Below are positions 1 through 7,621 of a stretch of DNA of 13,581 nt, one piece after another (the stretch's first letter is position 1; the number at the start of each line of letters is the position of its first letter). The notes under the pieces were generated by a model that searched no databases, was not told the DNA's origin, and was given only the letters and a program-made list of their open reading frames with translations. The stretch is from the NCBI GenBank assembly GCA_964610205.1, contig CAZSVI010000103.1, forward strand, positions 1-13,581, given 5' to 3'. Source of the stretch: CAZSVI01 sp964610205. GTDB lineage: Bacteria; Bacillota; Clostridia; DSM-8532. Made by a program: the position numbers and the translations under genes.

Positions 1-377
1 TTTTAGTATTTTCACTGTTATATTTTAAATTGTTATGAAAAATACAAGAAGAATATATCCATCTGCTGTTAATTGACAACCTTGCACTTAATTCTACGGT
101 TGCATTTGGATTTTTCACTGACACTTAGTCTTTTGAAGAGCATATGTATTTTTTACTAAGTCAAATCTCACTTGTTCTCCGCATAATTTTTTCACGCTTC
201 GGTTAACTTAAGAACACCCATATTAAGCATGTATGAAGAATTGTGCTGATTTGGGTACTTCACCGGTACTGCCTGACAGGCATTATTGAAGAGGTTATTT
301 TAATGCCGTTATTAGAGTTAGGCTAAAAACAATTGCTTCCATCATTTACAACCGACTTACGGACTGGAGCGTGTAAT
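1..377. other. AT-rich non-coding region upstream of spoIVB
   Basis: No convincing gene is seen on either strand; the forward frames hit stops within the first 40 bases, so at most a few C-terminal codons of an upstream gene could be present. Visible structure: a 7-bp inverted repeat ACTTAGT/ACTAAGT (123-129 and 155-161) with a large loop; a small hairpin TGCCT-GAC-AGGCA at 270-282; a GGTACT direct repeat at 254-259 and 265-270; and a seven-codon reading frame at 303-326 (MPLLELG) preceded by AAGAGGT. SpoIVB is a forespore (sigma-G) gene in Bacillus subtilis. A CATATTA at 219-225 resembles a sigma-F/G -10 element, but I find no good -35 partner, so no promoter is called. Confidence 0.6.
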
Positions 378-1649
378 ATGATATTCAAAAAAGGGAATTC
401 CTTATCAAGACTGAGTTTTTTAATGTTGTTTGTTTTCATTACGCTATATCTTTCCATCATTGCCTTTACACCTAATCAAATGACTGTTCTGGCGGGACAG
501 GAATACCGTGTGGAATTTTTTTCGCCGTTCCAGCTGCAGCTTTCCGCTGAAACAAGCGGTATACGCGTGGAGCGTTTGAGTGAAAGCGAAAAAAAGTCAA
601 TTTTCTCCATGCCTTATACTCTGGAATGCAGCCGGCACGGTCAGAGTATGGTTCATCTCAGCCTGTTTGGTGTGGTTCCCTTAAAAGACATCAAGGTCAA
701 TGCGATTCCAGTCAAAGAAGTATTTGTCTGCGGAAATACGGTGGGAATAAAATTATATATAAAAGGTGTTTTGGTGGTAGGGATATCCGGCGTTATGACT
801 CCTGACGGAAGGGAGATTATTCCTGTTAAAAATTCCGGACTGGAACCGGGGGATTTCATTATTGAAATAAATAATAAAAAGATAGAAAAAACTTCCGACC
901 TGTCAAAAGTTATTGAAGAATCAAGAGAAAAAGAAGTTGAACTGAGGTATATTCATGATAATAATATTATAACGGTAAAGGCCAGTCCGGCAGAATGCGT
1001 GGAAGACGGCAAATTCCGTCTGGGAATTTGGGTCAGGGACAGTACGGCGGGTATAGGAACGCTAACGTATATAGAAGAAGAAACAGGCAGGTTTGGCGCT
1101 CTGGGTCATGGGATAACCGATGTTGATACGGGAATTATGATGCCTGTTCTGAAAGGGGAATTGTTGAAGTCGTCCGTATACGGAATCAGAAGGGGATTGC
1201 AGGGAACCCCGGGAGAACTTCAGGGTGATTTTCTCAACAGCCCGGAAGTAATAGGAGATATATTCTGGAATACGGCTTTCGGTGTATTTGGACAAATCAG
1301 GAACAATGCCATTGCGGAACTAAAAGGCAAAAAATATCCTGTCGGCACAAGAAGCGTAATCAGAGAAGGCCCGGCAGTGATTCTTTCTAATATACACGGC
1401 CAAGATGTAGAAGAGTTCAGTGTGGAAATCCAGAAGGTGGCGAAAAAAAACCTTTCAGGTCCAAAGAGTATGATATTGAAAATCACTGATCCCAGGCTCC
1501 TGAATGAAACAGGGGGTATTATACAGGGGATGTCGGGAAGCCCTATTATCCAGGACGGCCGTATAATCGGCGCCGTAACCCATGTTCTGGTAAACGATCC
1601 TTCCCGGGGCTACGGGATTTTTATAGACACAATGCTGGGGATGAATTAA
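378..1649 (+). CDS. spoIVB: SpoIVB-type sporulation serine peptidase (PDZ + S55)
   Basis: Forespore-secreted serine protease which, in Bacillus subtilis, crosses into the intermembrane space and cleaves SpoIVFA to trigger pro-sigma-K processing. The 423-residue product has a hydrophobic membrane anchor at about residues 12-31, a PDZ domain at about 120-200 and a C-terminal S55 peptidase domain. The catalytic triad is visible: His244 in GALGHG, Asp371 in ITDPRLL and Ser386 in GMSGSP. The 15-residue Asp-Ser spacing equals that of the B. subtilis enzyme (D363/S378), whose length (about 426) also matches. I chose the ATG at 378, with GGAG eight bases upstream, over an in-frame TTG at 333. In many Firmicutes spoIVB sits next to spo0A; here lepA follows instead, so this could be a paralogue. 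The stop codon lies inside a 22-bp tandem duplication. Confidence 0.93.
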   Translation: MIFKKGNSLSRLSFLMLFVFITLYLSIIAFTPNQMTVLAGQEYRVEFFSPFQLQLSAETSGIRVERLSESEKKSIFSMPYTLECSRHGQSMVHLSLFGVVPLKDIKVNAIPVKEVFVCGNTVGIKLYIKGVLVVGISGVMTPDGREIIPVKNSGLEPGDFIIEINNKKIEKTSDLSKVIEESREKEVELRYIHDNNIITVKASPAECVEDGKFRLGIWVRDSTAGIGTLTYIEEETGRFGALGHGITDVDTGIMMPVLKGELLKSSVYGIRRGLQGTPGELQGDFLNSPEVIGDIFWNTAFGVFGQIRNNAIAELKGKKYPVGTRSVIREGPAVILSNIHGQDVEEFSVEIQKVAKKNLSGPKSMILKITDPRLLNETGGIIQGMSGSPIIQDGRIIGAVTHVLVNDPSRGYGIFIDTMLGMN

Positions 1650-1687
1650 CGAACGGGTGTATAAGAATTAACGAACGGGTGTATAAG
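1644..1687. repeat. Perfect 22-bp tandem duplication across the spoIVB stop codon
   Basis: Two identical 22-base units, 1644-1665 and 1666-1687, each beginning AATTAACGAACGGG and ending TGTATAAG. The first copy contains the spoIVB stop TAA (1647-1649), so the coding sequence is unaffected. Perfect identity suggests a recent slippage duplication. The second copy ends four bases before the candidate lepA -35 element. Confidence 0.97.
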
Positions 1688-1691
1688 GATC

Positions 1692-1720
1692 TATACAGTA
1701 TGAAAACCCTATGGTATAAT
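1692..1720 (+). promoter_or_regulatory. Candidate sigma-A promoter (extended -10) for lepA-hemW
   Basis: TATACA (1692-1697, 4 of 6 to the -35 consensus), a 17-base spacer, then a perfect TATAAT (1715-1720) preceded by TGG, an extended -10 element. Transcription would start near 1727, giving a leader of about 110 bases before lepA. No terminator is visible between spoIVB and this site, so read-through from spoIVB is also possible. Confidence 0.7.
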
Positions 1721-1837
1721 TCAAACGAGCCTTTTTCCGATCAGAATTTTCTAAGGAAAAAAATCTTTTGATACAAGACTATTATTATGGTTCCGCTGCA
1801 TGCCGCAGTGTTCCGGAAGTGAGGTAACGGGGAATAT

Positions 1838-3649
1838 ATGCCAGGTGAAAGACAAAAGAAAATACGGAATTTTTGCATTATCGCGCATATCGATCATGGT
1901 AAATCTACATTAGCCGACAGACTGCTGGAGATAACAGGAGTACTGACCGAGCGTGAGATGGAAGAACAGGTTCTGGATACAATGGACCTGGAGCGGGAGC
2001 GTGGAATTACAATAAAGGCTCAGGCAGCACGGTTGATATACAAAGATGACAACGGTGACGAATATGTTCTGAATTTAATAGATACACCGGGACATGTGGA
2101 TTTTAACTATGAGGTTTCCAGAAGCATTGCCGCATGTGAAGGGGCTGTTCTGGTTGTGGACGCGTCCCAGGGAATTGAAGCGCAGACACTGGCCAACGTC
2201 TATCTTGCCCTTGAGCATAATCTTGAAATCCTTCCGGTTATAAACAAGATAGATTTGCCCGGTGCCAGGCCCGATGAAGTAAAGCGTGAAGTGGAGGATG
2301 TTATTGGTCTGGACTGTAATGAAGCGCCTCTTGTTTCGGCAAAAAACGGTTTGAATATGGAGTCTGTCTTAAAAAAGATAGTTGAAGTCATTCCATATCC
2401 TGAAGGAGAAGAAGATGCGCCCCTGCGGGCACTTATATTTGATTCCCTTTATGACAATTATAAAGGGGTGATTGCCCATGTGCGGGTAATGGAAGGCAGT
2501 GTAAGGGTTGGACAGGAAATATTACTGATGCATACAAAGAAAAGGTTCATTGTTACCGAAACGGGCTATTTCCGTCCGGGAGGTCTTATTCCGGCTGAAG
2601 AGCTGTTATCCGGCGAAGTCGGTTATGTTTGCGCGAGCATTAAAAACGTACGGGATACTCAGGTGGGAGATACAATTACATCAGCCTCCAATCCGGCGAA
2701 AGAACCACTCCACGGATATAAAAAGGCGGTTTCCATGGTCTTTTGCGGTGTTTATCCTGCAGACGGAGCCAGATACGGTGATTTAAGGGATGCACTCGAA
2801 AAACTTCAGTTGAATGACGCGGCATTACTATTTGAAGCCGAAACTTCAGCCGCTCTGGGGTTTGGGTTCAGATGCGGTTTTTTGGGTCTTTTGCATATGG
2901 AGATTATTCAGGAAAGGCTGGAGCGTGAATTTAACCTGGATCTGGTTACCACCGCTCCGAGTGTTATTTACAGGATTACCACTATAAACGGTGATGTTCG
3001 CCTAATAGACAACCCTACAAATTTCCCGGACAGTTCATTAATCGAAATGATGGAAGAACCCATAGTGAAAGCCACCATTATGACTCCAACAGAGTATGTG
3101 GGAAGTATAATGGAGCTTTGCCAGGAACGCAGAGGAAACTATCTGAGTATGGAATATATTGAAAGCACCCGTGCCGTTTTATCATATGAAATGCCTTTGA
3201 ATGAAATAGTTTATGATTTTTTTGACGCGCTGAAATCCCGTTCAAAGGGTTATGCTTCATTTGACTATGAGTGGAAAGGTTATCAGAAGTCAAAGCTTGT
3301 AAAGCTGGATATCCGGCTTAACGGAGATATTGTTGACGCGCTGTCCTTTATTGTGCACGAAAGCAAGGCTTATTCCCGGGGAAGAAAGATAGCCGAAAAA
3401 CTGAAGGATACTATTCCAAGGCAAATGTTTGAGATACCTGTCCAGGCTTGTATAGGCGGCAAGGTAATCGCGAGGGAAACGGTCAGGGCATACCGCAAGG
3501 ATGTACTTTCGAAGTGCTACGGCGGTGATATCACCCGCAAGAAAAAGCTTCTTGAAAAACAAAAGGAAGGCAAGAAACGGATGCGCCAGGTAGGTAATGT
3601 TGAATTGCCACAGGAAGCGTTTATGAGTGTATTGAAGCTGGATACGTAG
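1838..3649 (+). CDS. lepA: Elongation factor 4 (LepA), ribosome back-translocating GTPase
   Basis: Translational GTPase that binds the ribosome, is linked to back-translocation and 30S biogenesis, and matters mainly under ionic or thermal stress. The 603 residues match the usual family length of about 600. GTPase motifs: G1 AHIDHGKST at 16-24, the switch-I RGITIK around 55-60, G3 DTPGHVDF at 82-89 (His86 is the catalytic His), G4 NKID at 136-139 and G5 SAKNG from 167. EF-G-like domains II, III and V follow, and then the LepA-specific C-terminal domain with the characteristic GGKVIARETVRAYRKDV and CYGGDITRKKKLLEKQKEGK stretches. The start is an ATG with GAGGT and GGGGA in the 17 bases upstream. 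hemW starts 38 bases after the stop, a common lepA-hemW pairing in Firmicutes. Confidence 0.98.
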   Translation: MPGERQKKIRNFCIIAHIDHGKSTLADRLLEITGVLTEREMEEQVLDTMDLERERGITIKAQAARLIYKDDNGDEYVLNLIDTPGHVDFNYEVSRSIAACEGAVLVVDASQGIEAQTLANVYLALEHNLEILPVINKIDLPGARPDEVKREVEDVIGLDCNEAPLVSAKNGLNMESVLKKIVEVIPYPEGEEDAPLRALIFDSLYDNYKGVIAHVRVMEGSVRVGQEILLMHTKKRFIVTETGYFRPGGLIPAEELLSGEVGYVCASIKNVRDTQVGDTITSASNPAKEPLHGYKKAVSMVFCGVYPADGARYGDLRDALEKLQLNDAALLFEAETSAALGFGFRCGFLGLLHMEIIQERLEREFNLDLVTTAPSVIYRITTINGDVRLIDNPTNFPDSSLIEMMEEPIVKATIMTPTEYVGSIMELCQERRGNYLSMEYIESTRAVLSYEMPLNEIVYDFFDALKSRSKGYASFDYEWKGYQKSKLVKLDIRLNGDIVDALSFIVHESKAYSRGRKIAEKLKDTIPRQMFEIPVQACIGGKVIARETVRAYRKDVLSKCYGGDITRKKKLLEKQKEGKKRMRQVGNVELPQEAFMSVLKLDT

Positions 3650-3687
3650 TATTGGATTTTCAAGCAAAGTATGCCTGGGGAGATAAT

Positions 3688-4836
3688 ATGATATCAGGAA
3701 AGCAGGAGCCGATAGGTTTATATATTCATATTCCTTTTTGTGTGAGCAAATGCCGTTATTGTGATTTTCCTTCCTTTTCCGGTATGCAGGAATACTTTGA
3801 TGATTATGCCGAAGCCATGTGCAGGGAAATGAAAATGATACGGGAAAGGCACGGAACTCTTCCCGTTGACACTGTTTATTGCGGCGGAGGTACGCCATCC
3901 CTCCTTTCTGTTGAGCAAATCACAAAAATCATCAATACGATGTCAGAAATGTTTATAATTAAAAAAAACTCAGAAATAACAATCGAAGCTAATCCAGGAA
4001 CAGTTACCGCTGAAAAGGCAAAGGCCTATAGGGAACTGAGTTTCAACAGGATCAGCATCGGCCTTCAGGCCGCCCAGAATAAGCTTTTAAGGTTCATGGG
4101 CCGGATTCATACGGCAGATATGTTTATAAATTGTATTGATTTAGTAAAAGACTATGGATTTTACAATATAAATGCCGATATTATATTTGGGATTCCTACA
4201 CAGACAATGGAGGATTGGAATAAAACCCTGCAAATTATCGGCAAAATCGATATTACCCATGTATCCTGTTACAGCTTAAAGCTTGAAGAAAACACACTCT
4301 GGTACGATATGGACAGAAAAGGAATACTGCCGCCGGTGGATGACATATTGGAGAGGGAAATGTGTTACAGGGCAGTTTCAAGTTTGGAGCAATCGGGATT
4401 TTACCAGTATGAGGTTTCAAATTTCTCAAAACCCGGTTTTGAGAGTAAACATAACAGTAAGTATTGGTCCGGATTGCCATACATCGGGATTGGCGCGGCC
4501 GCTCATTCCTTTATGGGAAATGTGAGGACAGCAAACATCACCAACCCCATAGAATATATTCAATGTATAAAAAAGGATAATTTACCCCAGGCAATCGGCA
4601 ATGAAGTCGGATTTGAGGAAAGGTTGTCAGAAAGACTTATTTTAGGGCTCAGATTCATTAAAGGTGTATCGCTGGATCAGTTGCTGCAGGAATTTGGCTG
4701 GAAAGCATTATCCGGACATATTCAAAAAATTGAACTTCTAAAAAAGAGAAATCTTGTCAGCGTGGATGGAGGAATGCTTAAATTGACAAGGAAAGGGCTT
4801 GATTACGCAAACCAGGTATGGATGGAGTTTCTGTGA
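3688..4836 (+). CDS. hemW: HemW, radical-SAM heme chaperone
   Basis: HemN-like radical SAM protein. Family members with this architecture, often misannotated as oxygen-independent coproporphyrinogen III oxidase, act as heme-binding chaperones (HemW) for hemoproteins at the membrane. The 382 residues carry the [4Fe-4S] motif CxxxCxxCxF at Cys18, Cys22, Cys25 and Phe27 within IPFCVSKCRYCDF, the SAM-binding GGGTPS at 66-71, the conserved HNSKYW and YIGIGAAAHSF stretch, and a HemN C-terminal domain beginning near ERLSERLILGLR. The length (about 380) favours HemW over the longer HemN. The start is the ATG at 3688, with GGGGAG five bases upstream; an in-frame TTG at 3652 lacks a good ribosome binding site. 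It is probably cotranscribed with lepA. Confidence 0.95.
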   Translation: MISGKQEPIGLYIHIPFCVSKCRYCDFPSFSGMQEYFDDYAEAMCREMKMIRERHGTLPVDTVYCGGGTPSLLSVEQITKIINTMSEMFIIKKNSEITIEANPGTVTAEKAKAYRELSFNRISIGLQAAQNKLLRFMGRIHTADMFINCIDLVKDYGFYNINADIIFGIPTQTMEDWNKTLQIIGKIDITHVSCYSLKLEENTLWYDMDRKGILPPVDDILEREMCYRAVSSLEQSGFYQYEVSNFSKPGFESKHNSKYWSGLPYIGIGAAAHSFMGNVRTANITNPIEYIQCIKKDNLPQAIGNEVGFEERLSERLILGLRFIKGVSLDQLLQEFGWKALSGHIQKIELLKKRNLVSVDGGMLKLTRKGLDYANQVWMEFL

Positions 4837-4917
4837 GTGAAGTCTGCCTGCCGCTAAAATATATAAAAATATTCACCCACCGGGGAATGGGTTATCATTA
4901 AGAGAGGAAGTTTGTAC

Positions 4918-6192
4918 ATGGAGCAGTTCAATCAGAACCAAAAAAATGAGGCCGCAAGCATAGGGTTGAATGAGATCAGAGAAAACTTTATTAATGATTT
5001 TATTCAGGAAATACTTGAAACTCTTGACTCTATTGAGTTGGAACTGGTGAACCTTGAAGTGGATCCGGATAATGCGGATTATTTGAATGAAGTGTATTGT
5101 AATTTCCATACAATTAAAGGGTTAGCCGGGTTTCTTGAAGAGGGTATCGCATCCAGAATCACGGAAGATACCGAAGCATTGCTTTCTACGTGTCAGAAAT
5201 TTAATATAGCCACAACAAGGAATATAATAAATGTCTTGCTGCAAACAATATTGTTCCTGAGAAAAATATGCAATAACGTAAATCTTGTTGATGATGTGAG
5301 ATTTCAGGGAGAAATTGAGCAGCATCTTATAAGTATTAAACAACTCGGGGATGAAATTATGATGGATGTAAAACAACCGATTCGTTCGGCAGAAAACAGA
5401 ATCGGTGAAATACTTATGCAAGATGGGGCTATTGAGCAGCAGGATGTCGATTATGTTCTGGAAAAGCAAAGCAATATATATCAGAGGCTGAAGTTTGGTG
5501 AAATTGCCATAAGAGAGAAAAAAGTAGACGCAGGAGAGCTGATAAAGGCGATCAGGGCTCAGAAAATTCGAAATGAAAGTAATCAGCAGTATGTGAAAAT
5601 CCCCATCAAACGTCTTGATCAAATCCTTAATATTATTAATCAACTTGAAAATATACAAAATAAGCTTCACCATGAATCGGTTCTTCGATTTGGCAGTAAT
5701 GATGCTTATACTTCAGATACAAAACGTGCGGAAGATATGTCGGCAGATATCCGGAAAATTCTGTGCGAGTTGAGGCTTGTTACGCTTCAGCGTTCTTTTC
5801 AGAAGCTTACACGCGCAGTAAGAGCCATGATTGAGGAAAAAGGTTTACATGTTGTTTTCTCAACAATCGGAGAAGTTACTGAACTGAACAAGGAAGTCGC
5901 CGAAGATATAATTATACCCCTTGCGGAAATCATTGAATTAATGCTGGTGAATTTTTCTTCAGAGAAGGAGAAAAGAAATAATAAAATGGGTAGTATTGAG
6001 GTGGTTGCTTATAAACATGACGAAACAGTAATTATTGAGATATCAAATAACGATAATGATTGTTATACCGCATTGAGCGGCAGCAAAAAGATAGAAGAAA
6101 TCCAGTCCAGAATAGAAAAAATTAAAGGCAGGACAGTAGTTGAAATGATGGATGAAGACGGGTGTAAGGTTAAAATTATCTTACAATCCTAA
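4918..6192 (+). CDS. Degenerate CheA-like protein: Hpt, MshEN-like motifs, pseudokinase core
   Basis: 424 residues. An N-terminal Hpt (CheA P1-like) domain at about 18-130 has the phosphoacceptor His64 in HTIKGLAGFL. Residues 161-215 hold two 24-residue motifs of the MshEN/PilB N-terminal type, RIGEIL...Q (161-184) and KFGEIA...Q (192-215), seven residues apart; in MshEN such pairs bind cyclic di-GMP. The second motif has Lys where Gly is usual. From about 225 the sequence resembles the CheA dimerisation helices (IPIKRLDQILNIINQLE) and then the start of the ATPase domain (LRLVTLQRSFQKLTRAVRAM, TELNKEV). The N-box HLxRNxxDHG is replaced by EIIELMLVNFSS (337-348), the DxGxG box is gone, the lid region is deleted, and there is no CheW-like P5 domain. 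It therefore cannot be an ordinary kinase; a phosphotransfer or scaffold role is inferred. The ATG at 4918 is preferred; a TTG at 4912 is the alternative. Confidence 0.82.
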   Translation: MEQFNQNQKNEAASIGLNEIRENFINDFIQEILETLDSIELELVNLEVDPDNADYLNEVYCNFHTIKGLAGFLEEGIASRITEDTEALLSTCQKFNIATTRNIINVLLQTILFLRKICNNVNLVDDVRFQGEIEQHLISIKQLGDEIMMDVKQPIRSAENRIGEILMQDGAIEQQDVDYVLEKQSNIYQRLKFGEIAIREKKVDAGELIKAIRAQKIRNESNQQYVKIPIKRLDQILNIINQLENIQNKLHHESVLRFGSNDAYTSDTKRAEDMSADIRKILCELRLVTLQRSFQKLTRAVRAMIEEKGLHVVFSTIGEVTELNKEVAEDIIIPLAEIIELMLVNFSSEKEKRNNKMGSIEVVAYKHDETVIIEISNNDNDCYTALSGSKKIEEIQSRIEKIKGRTVVEMMDEDGCKVKIILQS

Positions 6193-6218
6193 CTTTTTGT
6201 AAAAATTATTCCATCCTC

Positions 6219-6247
6219 TTGACAAAAAACAGGGAGGGTGGTATTTT
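6219..6247 (+). promoter_or_regulatory. Sigma-A promoter of the hrcA operon
   Basis: A perfect -35 TTGACA (6219-6224), a 17-base spacer and TATTTT (6242-6247) preceded by TGG (extended -10). The predicted start near 6254 lies just before the CIRCE operator, the usual geometry for HrcA repression. A consensus TATAAT at 6248-6253 overlaps downstream, but it would need a 23-base spacer. Confidence 0.85.
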
Positions 6248-6258
6248 TATAATAGGTT

Positions 6259-6285
6259 TTAGCACTCGATAAATGAGAGTGCTAA
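6259..6285. promoter_or_regulatory. CIRCE operator (HrcA binding site)
   Basis: TTAGCACTC (6259-6267), nine bases, GAGTGCTAA (6277-6285): both arms match the CIRCE consensus in all nine positions. HrcA dimers bind this element and block transcription of chaperone operons; release under heat stress induces them. It is the only CIRCE seen in the window, so hrcA, grpE and dnaK share it and dnaJ appears to escape it unless transcripts read through. Confidence 0.98.
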
Positions 6286-6516
6286 CAAAAGAGGTAAAGG
6301 AGGATTACAGGAAATACGGCAATAGATGTGAACGATTACTTGTCACGGAGCGATGGTTTTGCTAAAGCAAAACCTGCCTTTGTAATAACAACCTTGGAGC
6401 AAAGCTCCAGGAACGTTGTTGCGGTGTGTTGCAATTGCTTCCGTTGTTATAAGATCATAATATAGAATATATTGTTGAGCAATACCGATACTGCGCTTTG
6501 GTTGGAGGTGAGTTTA
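6286..6516 (+). other. Long structured 5' leader of hrcA
   Basis: 231 bases separate CIRCE from the hrcA start. A near-perfect ribosome binding site AAAGGAGG (6296-6303) has no start codon at usable distance. Hairpins follow: GGTTTTGCT/AGCAAAACC (6355-6363 with 6366-6374), and a 14-bp stem (6387-6400 with 6404-6420) with a three-base bulge and an AAA loop. The 8-base ATAACAAC at 6385-6392 can pair instead with GTTGTTAT at 6443-6450, giving a mutually exclusive fold. A small TATTG/CAATA hairpin (6470-6484) sits shortly before the hrcA ribosome binding site. No riboswitch class is recognised. A weak TTGTTA-N18-TATATT (6444-6473) could be a second promoter but is not persuasive. Confidence 0.6.
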
Positions 6517-7569
6517 TTGTTTTGGGATGATGAATTAAACGAACGTAAGATGCAGATTCTAAAAACACTCATTGATGATTATATACAAACAGCGCAGCCC
6601 GTTGGATCCAGGGCTATTTCCAAGAAACACGAACTCGGCCTCAGTTCCGCTACAATAAGAAATGAAATGGCTGATCTGGAGGAATTGGGATATATTACGC
6701 AACCGCACACATCTGCAGGTAGAGTTCCATCCGATAAAGGATACAGGTTTTATGTTGATCGCCTGATGCAGGTTCAGACTCTGGCAATGGAGGAAATACA
6801 TCAAATCAGGAGTGCAATTGAATCAAGAATTAATGAGATCAACATACTGATACGAAGGGCTTCAGATATTGTATCATCGGTAACCGGATACACATCCATC
6901 GCGCTTTCGCCGAATATGAACAAAACCATTCTGAAAGCGGTACAAATTGTACCTGTTGATGAAAAGAAAGCATTGGTCCTGGTTGTAACCAGCGGAGGAG
7001 CTGTAAATAATCATGTTGTGCGGCTGGATTCGGAAACCACCTTTGATATAATGATAAAACTATCAAACTATTTGCAGGAAAAAATGAATGGTCTTGTCGT
7101 TGAGAACATACAGTTTCCTCTTATACACGATATCCACATGGAAACCGGTATAAGTCCTGATGTGATTGGGCGTGTTATAGAGGGGTTGTATAAGTGTTTG
7201 CAGGGAATTGAACGAGCCGATCTTATTTTAAACGGAACAATGAACTTTTTAAATCACCCGGAGTTCAGCGATTTGTTAAGAGTAAAGGAAGTTCTTGAAT
7301 TGTTTAACGATCAGGATGTTATAAAAGCATTGATGAGTGCCGCAATGAAAAAACACGATTTGAATGTTCAGATTGGCAAGGAAAATCAACTGGAAATGAT
7401 ACGGGACTGCAGTCTGATTACAACCGCTTATAGTCTGGGTAATACGGACGTAGGCGCATTCGGGATTATAGGGCCTACACGTATGTCATATTCAAGAGTT
7501 GTATCAACCATGAGGTATATACAAAAGATAATAAACAGGGAAATTTTAAGAATATTGAATGATGAATGA
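6517..7569 (+). CDS. hrcA: Heat-inducible transcription repressor HrcA
   Basis: Repressor of class I heat-shock genes; binds CIRCE as a dimer and depends on GroEL for activity in Bacillus subtilis. 350 residues, close to the family's usual 340-350. The N-terminal winged-helix carries the diagnostic LNERKMQILKTLIDDYI (7-23), PVGSR (28-32), SSATIRNEMADLEELGYI (43-60) and HTSAGRVPSDKGYRFYVD (64-81); a GAF-like middle domain and dimerisation region follow, ending near GIIGPTRMSYSRV. The start is a TTG at 6517, five bases after a perfect GGAGGTGA (6504-6511); it leaves the family N-terminus intact, whereas the TTG at 6472 would add 15 unlikely residues. An ATG at 6527 is out of frame. First gene of hrcA-grpE-dnaK, controlled by the CIRCE upstream (autorepression). 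Confidence 0.97.
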   Translation: MFWDDELNERKMQILKTLIDDYIQTAQPVGSRAISKKHELGLSSATIRNEMADLEELGYITQPHTSAGRVPSDKGYRFYVDRLMQVQTLAMEEIHQIRSAIESRINEINILIRRASDIVSSVTGYTSIALSPNMNKTILKAVQIVPVDEKKALVLVVTSGGAVNNHVVRLDSETTFDIMIKLSNYLQEKMNGLVVENIQFPLIHDIHMETGISPDVIGRVIEGLYKCLQGIERADLILNGTMNFLNHPEFSDLLRVKEVLELFNDQDVIKALMSAAMKKHDLNVQIGKENQLEMIRDCSLITTAYSLGNTDVGAFGIIGPTRMSYSRVVSTMRYIQKIINREILRILNDE

Positions 7570-7621
7570 TGAGTGAGATATATTAAAGTAATAACGATAT
7601 TAAATGGAAGGATGAAACCGT

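Noticed and set aside
3290..3898. A 202-codon minus-strand frame across the lepA-hemW junction
   Set aside because: It is antisense to two clearly recognised proteins and has no family features.
4851..4888. A flagellar-type (sigma-D) promoter upstream of the CheA-like gene
   Set aside because: TAAA sequences are present but no GCCGATAA-like -10 occurs at about 15 bases; the area is simply AT-rich.
6219..6253. TTGACA paired with the consensus TATAAT at 6248-6253
   Set aside because: The spacer would be 23 bases; the TGG-TATTTT element at 17 bases is a better partner.
6328..6465. A 45-codon GTG-started frame in the hrcA leader with a Cys-rich end (CCNCFRC)
   Set aside because: The only strong ribosome binding site is 24 bases upstream, the composition is dictated by the inverted repeats, and no family is recognised.
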